Shown one piece after another: positions 23,723-31,992 of a DNA stretch of 64,000 nucleotides. The notes under the pieces were generated by a model. It was not told the DNA's origin and did no database searches. It saw only the letters and a list, made by a program, of their open reading frames with translations. Numbering within the stretch: position 1 is the first letter of the stretch; every line of letters starts with the position of its first letter. The position numbers and the translations under genes were made by a program. The stretch is from Seohaeicola sp024304985 (lineage in GTDB: Bacteria > Pseudomonadota > Alphaproteobacteria > Rhodobacterales > Rhodobacteraceae). The stretch is taken from NCBI RefSeq assembly GCF_028802875.1, contig NZ_JARAMP010000017.1, positions 1 to 64,000 of the forward strand. Direction: 5' to 3'.

Positions 23723-24889
23723 TCAGACCCCCGGCGGGCGATCCGCCGGGTCCGATCCCAGAAGGCGGTGATGTTCCTGCAGCGCGAAACGGTCGGTCAT
23801 GCCAGCGATGTAATCGGCCACGATCCGGGCCAGCGCCTGATGGTCCCGCGCCTCCTCCACATCCTTGCGCCACTGTTTGGGCAGAAGCTGCGGCTCTCGC
23901 ATGAACAAGGGGAAAAGGTCATGGACCACTTGCGTGACGTATTTGCGCATCGTGACGACGGCGGGGGCGCGATACATGCGGTGGAAAAGGAAGGTGCGTA
24001 TCACCTTGAGGTCGGCCCAGACAGCGGGCGAAAACTGCACCATCATGCGACCGGCAAGGCGGATATCCTGTGCGGTGGCGGGGTTGAGTGCGGTCAGGTT
24101 CGCGCGGCTGACGTCGATCACATCGGCGACAAGGATGCCGAAGAAGCGGCGCAGCGCCTCGTGTCGGCGGCGGTAGTAGTTGAGGCCGGGATAGAGGCGG
24201 TCGACTTCGGCGAAACAGCCATGAAGGATCGGCAGTTCCGCCAGTTCGTCGGTGGAAAAGAGTTCCGCCCGCAACCCGTCATGCAGGTCGTGGTTGTTAT
24301 AGGCGATGTCATCGGCCAAGGCGGCCACCTGCGCCTCGGCGCTGGCATGGGTGTGCAGTTCCAGATCGTGGCGGGCGTTGTAATCGGCAAGCGCATAGGG
24401 GATTTGCCCCGTCACTGGGCCATTATGCTTTGCGATGCCCTCCAGCGTTTCCCATGTCAGGTTCAGACCGTCCCATTCGGCATAGTGCCGCTCCAGCGAG
24501 GTGACGATGCGGATCGCCTGCGCGTTGTGATCGAACCCGCCATAAGGGGCCATCAGGGCTTGCAGCGCATCCTCGCCCGTATGGCCGAAGGGGGGATGGC
24601 CAAGGTCATGGGCGAGGGCCACCGCCTCGGTCAGTTCGGCGTTCAGGCCAAGCGCGCCCGCCACGGTGCGCGCGACCTGCGCCACTTCAATGGAATGGGT
24701 CAGGCGCGTGCGGAAATAGTCGCCCTCGTGTTCGATGAACACCTGCGTCTTGTGTTTCAGCCGCCGGAAGGCGCTGGAATGGATGATCCGGTCACGGTCC
24801 CGTTGAAAAGGCGTGCGAAAGACGCTTTCTTCCTCGGGCACCAGCCGCCCGCGCGTCTGTGCCGGGTTTGACGCATAGGGTGCTGTCAT
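23723..24889 (-). CDS. dgt: dGTP triphosphohydrolase-like HD-domain protein
   Basis: The enzyme class removes triphosphate from dNTPs and helps balance nucleotide pools. The 388-residue protein begins with the usual PYASNPAQTRGRLVPEEES and FQRDRDRIIHSSAFRRLKHKTQVF. The HD metal-site residues lie in THSIEVAQVAR and ALAHDLGHPPFGHTGE; further family parts are GGFDHNAQAIRIVT and VAALADDIAYNNHDL. It is the type-2 dGTPase-like subfamily rather than E. coli Dgt itself. It diverges from erpA over 82 bp. Confidence 0.9.
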   Translation of the reverse strand: MTAPYASNPAQTRGRLVPEEESVFRTPFQRDRDRIIHSSAFRRLKHKTQVFIEHEGDYFRTRLTHSIEVAQVARTVAGALGLNAELTEAVALAHDLGHPPFGHTGEDALQALMAPYGGFDHNAQAIRIVTSLERHYAEWDGLNLTWETLEGIAKHNGPVTGQIPYALADYNARHDLELHTHASAEAQVAALADDIAYNNHDLHDGLRAELFSTDELAELPILHGCFAEVDRLYPGLNYYRRRHEALRRFFGILVADVIDVSRANLTALNPATAQDIRLAGRMMVQFSPAVWADLKVIRTFLFHRMYRAPAVVTMRKYVTQVVHDLFPLFMREPQLLPKQWRKDVEEARDHQALARIVADYIAGMTDRFALQEHHRLLGSDPADRPPGV

Positions 24890-24903
24890 CTGCCGTGTGG
24901 TCC

Positions 24904-24932
24904 TTGTCGCCTGTGCTTGCGCCCCATATATT
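24904..24932 (+). promoter_or_regulatory. Probable erpA promoter
   Basis: TTGTCG (24904-24909) and TATATT (24927-24932) with a 17-bp spacer lie about 40 bp before the erpA ATG. Confidence 0.5.
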
Positions 24933-24971
24933 CGGTTTCATGACGATGCGAAACCGTCGAGGAGCGCCCTG

Positions 24972-25295
24972 ATGCAACTGCCCCCCAAAGTGACCCCCCG
25001 CGCCTTTGCCCGGCTGGCCGAGATCGGCGCCGCAGGGCAAGGTCAGGCCCTGCGCGTGGCGGTGGAAGGCGGCGGCTGTTCCGGCTTTCAATACGAGATC
25101 AAGCTGGATGCGCCTGCCGCCGACGATCTGGTGCTGGAAGGCGAAGGCGAGCGGGTGGTTGTCGATTCCGTCTCGTTGCCGTTTCTGGCCGGGGCGGTGA
25201 TCGACTTTTCCGAAGAGTTGATCGGCGCGCGGTTCGTGATCGAGAACCCGAATGCCTCGTCCTCTTGCGGCTGCGGGATTTCTTTTTCCATGTGA
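24972..25295 (+). CDS. erpA: A-type iron-sulfur carrier protein (ErpA/IscA family)
   Basis: A-type carriers hand Fe-S clusters to apo-enzymes. The 107-residue protein has the three invariant cysteines Cys36 (EGGGCSGFQY), Cys99 and Cys101 (SSSCGCGISFSM) and the ENPNA segment before them. Start ATG 24972 has GAGGAG seven bases upstream and avoids a 25-residue upstream frame that would overlap the promoter. It stands outside any suf cluster, which fits an ErpA-like dedicated carrier; the ErpA versus IscA choice is inferred. Confidence 0.88.
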   Translation: MQLPPKVTPRAFARLAEIGAAGQGQALRVAVEGGGCSGFQYEIKLDAPAADDLVLEGEGERVVVDSVSLPFLAGAVIDFSEELIGARFVIENPNASSSCGCGISFSM

Positions 25296-25427
25296 TCAAG
25301 GCGTTATAATGGTTAACGCACACTTTTCATGAAGGCAGGCGTGACCGATGACGGCCAGACCGGGCTTGCATGACGCGGCCTGCTGCGGGATAGGGATCGG
25401 ATCACCCCCAGCCAAGGACATGCCGCC

Positions 25428-26207
25428 ATGAAGATCGCCACATTCAACATCAACGGCATCAAGGCGCGGATCGACGCCTTGCCGCAATGGCTGGATGAAG
25501 AGCAGCCCGATGTGGTGGTCTTGCAGGAGATCAAATCCGTCGATGAGGCTTTCCCGCGCGAGATCATCGAGGATCGCGGCTACAATCTGGAAACCCACGG
25601 GCAGAAATCCTTCAACGGGGTGGCGATCCTGTCGAAACTGCCGCTGGAAGATGTGATGCGCGGCCTGCCGGGTGATGAGAGCGATGAACAGGCCCGCTAT
25701 ATCGAGGCAACGGTTGTGGGCAAGCAGGCGCTGCGGATCTGCGGGCTTTACCTGCCCAACGGGAATCCCACGCCGGGGCCGAAATACGATTACAAGCTGT
25801 CATGGATGAAACGCTTGCAGGCGCGGGCGGCAGATCTGCTGGCGCAGGAAATCCCCTTTCTGATGGCGGGGGATTACAACATCATCCCGCAGGACGAGGA
25901 TGCGGCCAAGCCCGAGGCATGGCGCGATGATGCGCTGGCCCTGCCCGAGAGTCGGGCGGCCTTTCGCCGGATCGTCAATCTGGGCCTGACCGACGCGTTT
26001 CGCGCACGGGTGTCCGGTCCCGGCCATTATTCATTCTGGGATTATCAGGCGGGCGCGTGGGAGCGGAACAACGGGATCCGCATCGACCATCTGCTGCTGA
26101 GCCCCTCTTGCGCGGATATGCTGACGGGTGTGGGCATCGACAAGCAGGTGCGCGGGCGCGAGAAACCGTCAGACCATGTGCCGGTCTGGGTGACGCTTGA
26201 GAATTGA
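25428..26207 (+). CDS. xthA: Exodeoxyribonuclease III (AP endonuclease)
   Basis: ExoIII cuts at abasic sites and degrades 3' ends during base-excision repair. The 259-residue EEP-fold enzyme shows MKIATFNINGIKAR (Asn), VVLQEIKS (metal-binding Glu), GLYLPNG and YKLSWM, AGDYNIIP (Asp, Asn), SFWDYQAGAWERNNGIRIDHLLLS and the final SDHVPVWVTLE (Asp-His). Start ATG 25428 follows AAGGACATG. A bidirectional terminator lies after it. Confidence 0.95.
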   Translation: MKIATFNINGIKARIDALPQWLDEEQPDVVVLQEIKSVDEAFPREIIEDRGYNLETHGQKSFNGVAILSKLPLEDVMRGLPGDESDEQARYIEATVVGKQALRICGLYLPNGNPTPGPKYDYKLSWMKRLQARAADLLAQEIPFLMAGDYNIIPQDEDAAKPEAWRDDALALPESRAAFRRIVNLGLTDAFRARVSGPGHYSFWDYQAGAWERNNGIRIDHLLLSPSCADMLTGVGIDKQVRGREKPSDHVPVWVTLEN

Positions 26208-26225
26208 GGCAGGTCGCCTGATGTG

Positions 26226-26255
26226 AAAAGAGCGGTGCCGGGGCACCGCTCTTTT
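26226..26255. terminator. Bidirectional rho-independent terminator
   Basis: The stem AAAAGAGCGGTGCC / GGCACCGCTCTTTT (14 bp) with a very short GG centre lies between the convergent xthA and beta-barrel genes. The terminal A and T tracts serve both directions. Confidence 0.9.
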
Positions 26256-26275
26256 GCATGGCGGTCAGGCCGATG

Positions 26276-27190
26276 TCAGAACGCGCCCACCAGCGCGGTC
26301 GTCAAGGCGGTGCGGTTCGGGGACATGGCGCTGGAGGCCACGCTGTTCAGGGGCGCGGTTTTTGCGGCACCGAACGGCAGGGTGATCCCGAAACGGATGC
26401 TGTCCTCGTTATAGGTGTCGACGCCGTCATCCAGCCTTGCGCGGGCCAGTTCCAGCGACAGGGTCGCCGGGACATTGGCCACCGCCATCAGGTCATAGCC
26501 GACACCCAGACCAAAGGTCGTGACATCACCGGTGAACACATCGACCTCGGCGCGGGTCACGCCGGCAAAGCCGGTGAAACCATTGCCCAAGGCATAGTGT
26601 CCCCCCAGCCCGAGCGTGGTGAGATCAACATCGTCGGTCCCGTCCGAGAGGCGCGAGCGCAAGACATGGCCGCCGATGACGGCATCCGTGCCGATGTTGA
26701 ACGACACGCGCGCGCCCAGATCGGTCCAGTCCACGCCCGTGCCCGCCAGAAGGTCGGTATCCGTTTCCCCGGCGAAGATCTCGAACGCCATGAGGTCGCT
26801 GTCATATCCCACCGACAGGCCGTAGGAGTCGGTTGAATCGCTGCCCAGCCCGTCGACATCGACTTCGGCAAATTCGAAATAAGCCCCGACGGCCCAGAAA
26901 TTCGAGAACACAAATCCGCCGGTCAGGCCCAGCGTGCTGACGTTGATATCCTCGGTAATGCCGTCGACATCGGCCGTCGCGGTCGAGGCCGTGGCCCCAA
27001 AGGACAGGCCGTTGTCATAGGTCACGCCGAGCTTGCCATCCAGCGACAGCACGGAACTGTCCGCGAACCCGTCCGAGGCGCTGAAGCTGCCATAGCCAAG
27101 GGTGGCGGCGCCGGACATTTCCTGTGCGGCAACGCCAAGTGGAAGGGTGGCGACCAAGGCGCCCAGAAGGACAGGTGAATAGGGTTTCAT
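26276..27190 (-). CDS. Outer-membrane beta-barrel (porin-like) protein
   Basis: The 304-residue precursor has a signal peptide (MKPYSPVLLGALVATLPLGVAAQ) and a mature part of alternating Asp/Thr/Gly-rich beta strands (ATLGYGSFSAS, GLSVGYDSDLMAFEIFAGE, GLGGHYALGNGFTGFAGV) ending in Phe (TTALVGAF), as expected for an outer-membrane barrel. It is short for a trimeric porin, and a pore function is not shown. Start ATG 27190 has GAGGAG seven bases upstream. The 290 bp upstream hold no gene and probably carry its promoter. A terminator follows the gene. Confidence 0.7.
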   Translation of the reverse strand: MKPYSPVLLGALVATLPLGVAAQEMSGAATLGYGSFSASDGFADSSVLSLDGKLGVTYDNGLSFGATASTATADVDGITEDINVSTLGLTGGFVFSNFWAVGAYFEFAEVDVDGLGSDSTDSYGLSVGYDSDLMAFEIFAGETDTDLLAGTGVDWTDLGARVSFNIGTDAVIGGHVLRSRLSDGTDDVDLTTLGLGGHYALGNGFTGFAGVTRAEVDVFTGDVTTFGLGVGYDLMAVANVPATLSLELARARLDDGVDTYNEDSIRFGITLPFGAAKTAPLNSVASSAMSPNRTALTTALVGAF

Positions 27191-27480
27191 GATGTATCTC
27201 CTCGATATGAAATGGCCTGAGGATCGGCGCTTGGCGTCTTTGCGCGACAAACATCTGCATCTGAAAAAAGATGTGTTCTTGTGACTTGGCTCAATCCTCG
27301 ATTGCATGAAGCACATGAGATGGCGTTTCGTGCAAGATCGAAATGGCTGACCTAAGCTTCTGCATTGTTTGTGGAAATCTGACTTGCCTTGCAATTCAAG
27401 GGCCATGGCGATGGGATGGGCCGCGCGGGTCGCACAATTTCAGATAGTTTTTGCGCCGCGCCGTGGCAGGGCTGCCACAG

Positions 27481-28647
27481 TCAATGCGCTGTCACATCAT
27501 GGGTATATAGCCAGTCGAACTGCCGCATCATCCGGTCAGGTGCCAGCGTGCCGCCGAGGCGCATCACGGCATGGGCGGCAAAGCGCAGCGGCGCGGGGCG
27601 GATGTGGTATTTCCAGGCATTGCCATTGGCGGCAGCGATGACGCGGCGGACGCGGGTTTCACGGCGGGCCTGATAGGCGGCAAGCCCTGCCCCGATACTG
27701 TCGCTGCGGGCCAGTTCATCGGCCAGAACCCAGGCATCTTCCAGCGCCATCGAGGCGCCCTGCGCCAGAAACGGCAAGGTGGGATGGGCGGCATCGCCCA
27801 GAAGCGCCAGATGATCGCGGTGCCAGACGCGCGCGACCGGGTGGCGGAACAGGCCCCAGAGACGGGCATCGGTGACGCGGGCCAGCATGTCGCGCACGGG
27901 GGGGCCGAAATCGGCGAAGGCCGCGCACAGGTTGGCCGGATCGTCGGTCTGGGTCCAGCCTTCGGCTGCCCATAGCTTGCGTTCCTGCACGGCGACGATG
28001 TTGAGGGCGGTCCCATCCCGCAGCGGATAGCTGACCACATGGCGGCCGGGGCCCATATGGACCCAGGCTTCGGGACCGCGCCCCTCGCAATTGGGCACGA
28101 CCGCGCGCCAGGCGACCTGTCCGGTGAAGAAGGGGGCATCCGTCTGATTGAGCGCGGGGCGCAGCACGGAATGGAGGCCATCCGCGCCGACCACCAGATC
28201 GGCGCAGAGTGTGGTGCCATTGGCGATATGGACCACAGGCTGGGCGCCGCCATCGACCGAGGTGACTCTTTGCAGCAGGCGAATCCTGACACCGGCCTCG
28301 CGCGCGCCATCGGCCAGCAGGTCGATCAGATCGGCGCGGTGGACGAAGTGATAGGCATTGTCCGGCAGGCGGGTCAGGTCAAGCCGGACGACGGGCGCGC
28401 CGTGATGATCGTGCAGGCAGACCGCGCGGGCCTGCACCGAGGCTGCGACAAGCGCCTGTTCCAACCCGAGGGCGCGCAGCACGGCCATGCCGTTGGGGCT
28501 GATCTGAAGCCCTGCGCCGACCTCGGTGATCTCGGGCGCCTGTTCCAGCAGGGTCACATCCGCGCCGCGCAGGGCCAGCGCGCGGGCCACGGCCAGACCG
28601 CCAATCCCTGCCCCGATCACCACAGCCCGCAGGCCCAGAATGCTCAT
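27481..28647 (-). CDS. FAD-dependent aromatic monooxygenase (salicylate hydroxylase-like)
   Basis: This is a class A flavoprotein hydroxylase of 388 residues. It has the N-terminal GxGxxG fold AVVIGAGIGGLAVARALALRGADVTLLEQA, the GAGLQISPNG segment, the middle DG motif VVGADGLHSVLRP and the second FAD motif LALLGDAAHPTLPFLAQGASMALEDA. This layout matches salicylate / 3-hydroxybenzoate hydroxylases. No ring-cleavage or transport genes are near, so the substrate cannot be read from context. Start ATG 28647 follows AAAGGGACGG. A downstream 6-bp hairpin without a T-tract is not a clear terminator. Confidence 0.82.
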   Translation of the reverse strand: MSILGLRAVVIGAGIGGLAVARALALRGADVTLLEQAPEITEVGAGLQISPNGMAVLRALGLEQALVAASVQARAVCLHDHHGAPVVRLDLTRLPDNAYHFVHRADLIDLLADGAREAGVRIRLLQRVTSVDGGAQPVVHIANGTTLCADLVVGADGLHSVLRPALNQTDAPFFTGQVAWRAVVPNCEGRGPEAWVHMGPGRHVVSYPLRDGTALNIVAVQERKLWAAEGWTQTDDPANLCAAFADFGPPVRDMLARVTDARLWGLFRHPVARVWHRDHLALLGDAAHPTLPFLAQGASMALEDAWVLADELARSDSIGAGLAAYQARRETRVRRVIAAANGNAWKYHIRPAPLRFAAHAVMRLGGTLAPDRMMRQFDWLYTHDVTAH

Positions 28648-28721
28648 GCCGTCCCTTTCAGACGAAAACGCCGAAGCAAAGCTGCCTCGGCGTGTCCGTA
28701 TCGTCGCACCGTTCCAACCGC

Positions 28722-29144
28722 TCAGTCGTCGCGGTGCACTTTTTCCCGCCGCTCGTGACGCTCCTGCGCCTCGAGGGTCATGGTGGCGATGGGCCGCGCG
28801 ATCAGGCGCTTGAGGCTGATCGGTTCGCCCGTCTTCTCACAATACCCATACTCGCCATCCTCGATCCGGCGCAGGGCCGCGTCGATCTTGGCCACCAGCT
28901 TGCGCTGACGGTCACGGGTGCGCAATTCCAGTGCCCGGTCGGTCTCTTCCGAGGCGCGGTCGGCCACATCGGGAATGTTGCGTGTGCCGTCCTGAAGACC
29001 CTCGATCGTGTCGCGGCTGTCTTCAAGGATCTCGGACTTCCATTTGAGCAGGGCGTTCCGGAAATACTCCAGGTGGCGCTCGTTCATGAATGGTTCGTCT
29101 TCGGCTGGCGTATACTCTGTAGAATGAAAGGATTCGGCTTTCAT
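28722..29144 (-). CDS. dksA: RNA polymerase-binding factor DksA (cysteine-poor form)
   Basis: DksA enters the RNA polymerase secondary channel and acts with ppGpp on rRNA and amino-acid promoters. The 140-residue protein has the long coiled coil (MNERHLEYFRNALLKWKSEILEDSR ... ALELRTRDRQRKLVAKIDAALRRI) with the tip motif PDVADRASEE. The globular end GYCEKTGEPISLKRLIARPIATMTLEAQERHE keeps only one of four zinc-binding cysteines, as I recall for alphaproteobacterial DksA. Start ATG 29144 has GGGAG upstream; longer starts are less supported. It diverges from the moxR gene over about 180 bp. Confidence 0.92.
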   Translation of the reverse strand: MKAESFHSTEYTPAEDEPFMNERHLEYFRNALLKWKSEILEDSRDTIEGLQDGTRNIPDVADRASEETDRALELRTRDRQRKLVAKIDAALRRIEDGEYGYCEKTGEPISLKRLIARPIATMTLEAQERHERREKVHRDD

Positions 29145-29327
29145 GTCTGCTCCCTCATAAAGGCCCGCATCTGTCATCAAGTGGTCCCCGGACATCTGGT
29201 GCCTCCCCTGGCGGTGCAAATAGCCCAGCCACCGGCGATTGTCACTACCCCTTTGTGGCCACATTGCAGGGATCAGGGCTTCACGCTAGGGTGCCGCAAC
29301 ATTTACGTTCATCAGGTTGGAGAGACG

Positions 29328-30170
29328 ATGAAATTTCAGGGAACCGAGGCCTATGTGGCGACAGAAGACCTGACCGTCGCGGTCAATGCCGCCGTCACGC
29401 TGGAGCGTCCGCTGCTGGTCAAGGGCGAGCCGGGCACGGGCAAGACCGAGCTGGCCCGGCAGGTCGCGGCGGCGCTGGGGCTGCGGATGATCGAATGGAA
29501 TATCAAGTCCACCACCCGCGCCCAGCAGGGTCTGTATGAGTATGACGCCGTCAGCCGGTTGCGCGACAGCCAGCTGGGCGATGCGCGCGTGAATGACGTG
29601 AAGAATTATATCCGCAAGGGCAAGCTGTGGGAGGCGTTCGACGCCGACGAGCGTGTGGTTCTGCTGATCGACGAGGTGGACAAGGCCGATATCGAGTTCC
29701 CCAACGATCTGTTGCAGGAACTGGACCGGATGGAGTTCTTTGTCTACGAGACCGGCGAGACCATCCGCGCGCGGCGGCGGCCCATCGTCATCATCACGTC
29801 CAACAACGAGAAAGAGCTGCCCGATGCCTTCCTGCGGCGCTGCTTCTTTCACTATATCCGTTTCCCGGATGAAGAGACGATGCGCCGGATCGTCGAAGTG
29901 CATCACCCCGGTATCAAGGAAAAGCTGCTGACGACTGCGCTCACGCAGTTCTATGAGGTGCGCGAGACGCCGGGGCTGAAGAAGAAGCCCTCGACTTCGG
30001 AGGTTCTGGACTGGCTGAAACTGCTGCTGGCCGAGGATCTGTCGCCCGAGGATCTGAAGCGCGACGGGGCGAACGCCTTGCCCAAGCTGCACGGGGCGCT
30101 GCTGAAGAACGAGCAGGATGTGCATCTGTTCGAGCGTCTGGCCTTCATGGCGCGGGGCCAGCGCGGATGA
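29328..30170 (+). CDS. MoxR-type AAA+ ATPase
   Basis: MoxR ATPases act as chaperones for maturation of metal or multi-subunit enzymes, typically together with VWA-domain proteins. The 280-residue product carries Walker A GEPGTGKT (33-40), Walker B LLIDEVDKAD (112-121), sensor 1 PIVIITSNNEKELPDAFLRRCFFHYI and the lid region. It belongs to the group paired with CoxE-like VWA proteins; the partner is encoded at 31993-33177 with two genes in between. Start ATG 29328 follows GGAGAGACG. The frame is open upstream to 28692, antisense to dksA, and is not used. Confidence 0.88.
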   Translation: MKFQGTEAYVATEDLTVAVNAAVTLERPLLVKGEPGTGKTELARQVAAALGLRMIEWNIKSTTRAQQGLYEYDAVSRLRDSQLGDARVNDVKNYIRKGKLWEAFDADERVVLLIDEVDKADIEFPNDLLQELDRMEFFVYETGETIRARRRPIVIITSNNEKELPDAFLRRCFFHYIRFPDEETMRRIVEVHHPGIKEKLLTTALTQFYEVRETPGLKKKPSTSEVLDWLKLLLAEDLSPEDLKRDGANALPKLHGALLKNEQDVHLFERLAFMARGQRG

Positions 30171-30321
30171 CGGCTTGGCGCGCCCCTGATGCGCGGGGGC
30201 GTGCCGCGGCGGTCCTTGGGTGGGCATGTCGACAGATGCCACGAAGATGTCTCAAACTGTCCTTAGCCGGGACAGGATGCTCGGGAAATGTCGCCCCGAT
30301 CATTCCAGAGAAGGGCCGAAC

Positions 30322-30438
30322 ATGACCAGAGTTTACCTGCCCCGGATATCTTGGGGTCGCCTGCCCATGCCTGATGCGGGGACATTTTCGCCTGCGCACC
30401 CGGATTGCAACCGACTGAGGGTTGGGGTGCCGCACTGA
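30322..30438 (+). CDS. Possible small upstream ORF coupled to the DUF2927 gene
   Basis: A 38-codon frame (starting MTRVYLPRISWGRLPMPDAG) has a good ribosome site AGAAGGGCCGAAC before its ATG. Its stop shares a base with the next start (TGATG). The DUF2927 gene itself lacks a good ribosome site, so translation by reinitiation after this frame is plausible. The sequence matches nothing I know, and the frame may have no function as a protein. Confidence 0.3.
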   Translation: MTRVYLPRISWGRLPMPDAGTFSPAHPDCNRLRVGVPH

Positions 30439-31823
30439 TGACAACCTTGTTCCCGCGTATTTTGTTGCCGTTTTGCTTTCTGTTGGGAGCCTGCATGCCG
30501 GGCACGACCTCTGACATGCCCAGCCGCGCCGCGGCCGCGTTTGACAGCGATCTGCCCCCGATGAGGGTTTTCGCCGCGCCGCAACCGACACAGTTTCCGA
30601 TCGCCAATGCCGATCTGCAACGTGATTTCGTCGACCTGTCCTTCATGCTGGAATCAGGGCGCACCCTGCCCGTCTTTACCCGCTTTGAAGGCCCGATCAC
30701 CGTCCGCGTGACGGGGAACCCGCCGCCCACGCTGGCCTCGGACCTGAACCGCCTGCTGTTCCGTCTGCGCAACGAGGCGGGCATCGACATTACCCAGACC
30801 GCAGCCCCCACGGCCAATGTCACGATCGAAGCGGTGAGTCGCGCCGAGATCCGCAGTCATCTGCCGCAGGCGGCGTGTTTTGTGGTGCCCAATATCAGCC
30901 GTCTGTCCGAATTCCGTCTGGCCCGGCGCAGCCCGCGCACGGACTGGGCCCGGCTGACCGTGCGCGAGCGGATGGCGGTGTTCGTGCCCAATGATGCCTC
31001 GCCCCAAGAGGTGCGCGACTGTCTGCACGAGGAGATGGCGCAGGCGCTGGGGCCGCTCAACGATCTTTACCGGCTGCCGCAATCGGTGTTCAACGACGAC
31101 AATGTCCATGCCGTGCTGACCGGCTATGACATGATGATCCTGCGCGCGACCTATGCGCCCGACCTGCGCTCGGGCATGTCGCGGGCGCAGGTGGAAAGCC
31201 GGTTGCCGGCGATCCTGGCCCGGATCAACCCCGCCGGACAGGGCCTTGGCCCCCGCTATGACGGGCAGACACCGCGTGAATGGATCGCGGCGATGCAGAC
31301 CGCCCTTGGTGTCGGTGCGCCCCCCGGTGCCCGCCGCACCGCCGCGACACGGACGCTGGAGATTGCCCGCACGCTGGGTTGGCAGGATCACAGGCTGGGC
31401 TTTGCGCATTACATCCTTGGACGGTTGGTCCTTCCGGTCGATCCGGCCGAGGCTGTGGCCCATTTCCAGACCGCCGACCGGATCTTTGCGCAGCGCCCCG
31501 AATATGCGTTGCACCGCGCAATGGTGGCCTCGCAACTGGCGGCCTATATGGTGGCGCAGGGACGCGGTCCGGAGGCTGTGGACATGATCGGTCTGCACCT
31601 GCCCGTCGTCATCAGCCACGAGAACGCGGCCCTTGTCGCCACGCTGAACATGCTGCGCGCCGAGGCGCTGGAACTGGCCGGACGCGGCGTCGAGGCGCAG
31701 GCCGTGCGTCTGGACAGTCTGGGCTGGGCGCGTTACGGGTTCGGGGCGGACGGGGCCATTCGTGCCAAACTGCGCGAGATCAGCGCCCTTAATCCGCTGA
31801 ACAGGAGAAACGGGCGGATATGA
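30438..31823 (+). CDS. DUF2927 lipoprotein
   Basis: The 461-residue precursor has a lipoprotein signal ending LLGAC (Cys19). The mature protein contains the DUF2927 region: a proline-rich start, DLQRDFVDLSFMLESGRTLPVFTRFEGPITVRV, the Cys-containing QAACFVVPN, and DCLHEEMAQALGPLNDLYRLPQSVFNDDNVHAVLTGYDMMILRATYAPDL. HEEMAQALG with the downstream ND resembles a metallopeptidase-like HExxxxxG core, which may be vestigial. The C-terminal third has TPR-like helices. Its stop overlaps the next small gene (ATGA). Function is unknown; the company of MoxR and VWA genes suggests a shared envelope process. Confidence 0.75.
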   Translation: MTTLFPRILLPFCFLLGACMPGTTSDMPSRAAAAFDSDLPPMRVFAAPQPTQFPIANADLQRDFVDLSFMLESGRTLPVFTRFEGPITVRVTGNPPPTLASDLNRLLFRLRNEAGIDITQTAAPTANVTIEAVSRAEIRSHLPQAACFVVPNISRLSEFRLARRSPRTDWARLTVRERMAVFVPNDASPQEVRDCLHEEMAQALGPLNDLYRLPQSVFNDDNVHAVLTGYDMMILRATYAPDLRSGMSRAQVESRLPAILARINPAGQGLGPRYDGQTPREWIAAMQTALGVGAPPGARRTAATRTLEIARTLGWQDHRLGFAHYILGRLVLPVDPAEAVAHFQTADRIFAQRPEYALHRAMVASQLAAYMVAQGRGPEAVDMIGLHLPVVISHENAALVATLNMLRAEALELAGRGVEAQAVRLDSLGWARYGFGADGAIRAKLREISALNPLNRRNGRI

Positions 31824-31987
31824 TCGTATTGGGCGCGGCGCTGTTGGGCGCCATCATCGGTGGCATGACAGCGGCACGGCGCAAGGGGGCCAAACTGGAC
31901 ATCGCGCAATATGCGGCGGGCTATGCCATCGCATTCGCGCTGATCGGCCTGTTTGCCACCCTCTTCATCCATCGCGCCGCGCTGTAG
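31820..31987 (+). CDS. Small two-helix membrane protein (55 residues)
   Basis: The product starts MIVLGAALLGAIIGGMTAARR, then GAKLDIAQY, then a second hydrophobic helix AAGYAIAFALIGLFATLFIH. It therefore appears to span the membrane twice with a short charged loop. The ATG overlaps the DUF2927 stop (ATGA) and the stop lies 5 bp before the VWA start, so it is firmly embedded in the operon. It is too short for most gene callers. Its role is unknown; it might anchor or regulate a neighbour. Confidence 0.75.
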   Translation: MIVLGAALLGAIIGGMTAARRKGAKLDIAQYAAGYAIAFALIGLFATLFIHRAAL

Positions 31988-31992
31988 ATCCG

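Noticed and set aside
27463..27478. GTGGCA-GGGC-TGCCAC hairpin after the flavin monooxygenase gene
   Set aside because: Only six base pairs and no T-tract on the minus strand, so not called as a terminator.
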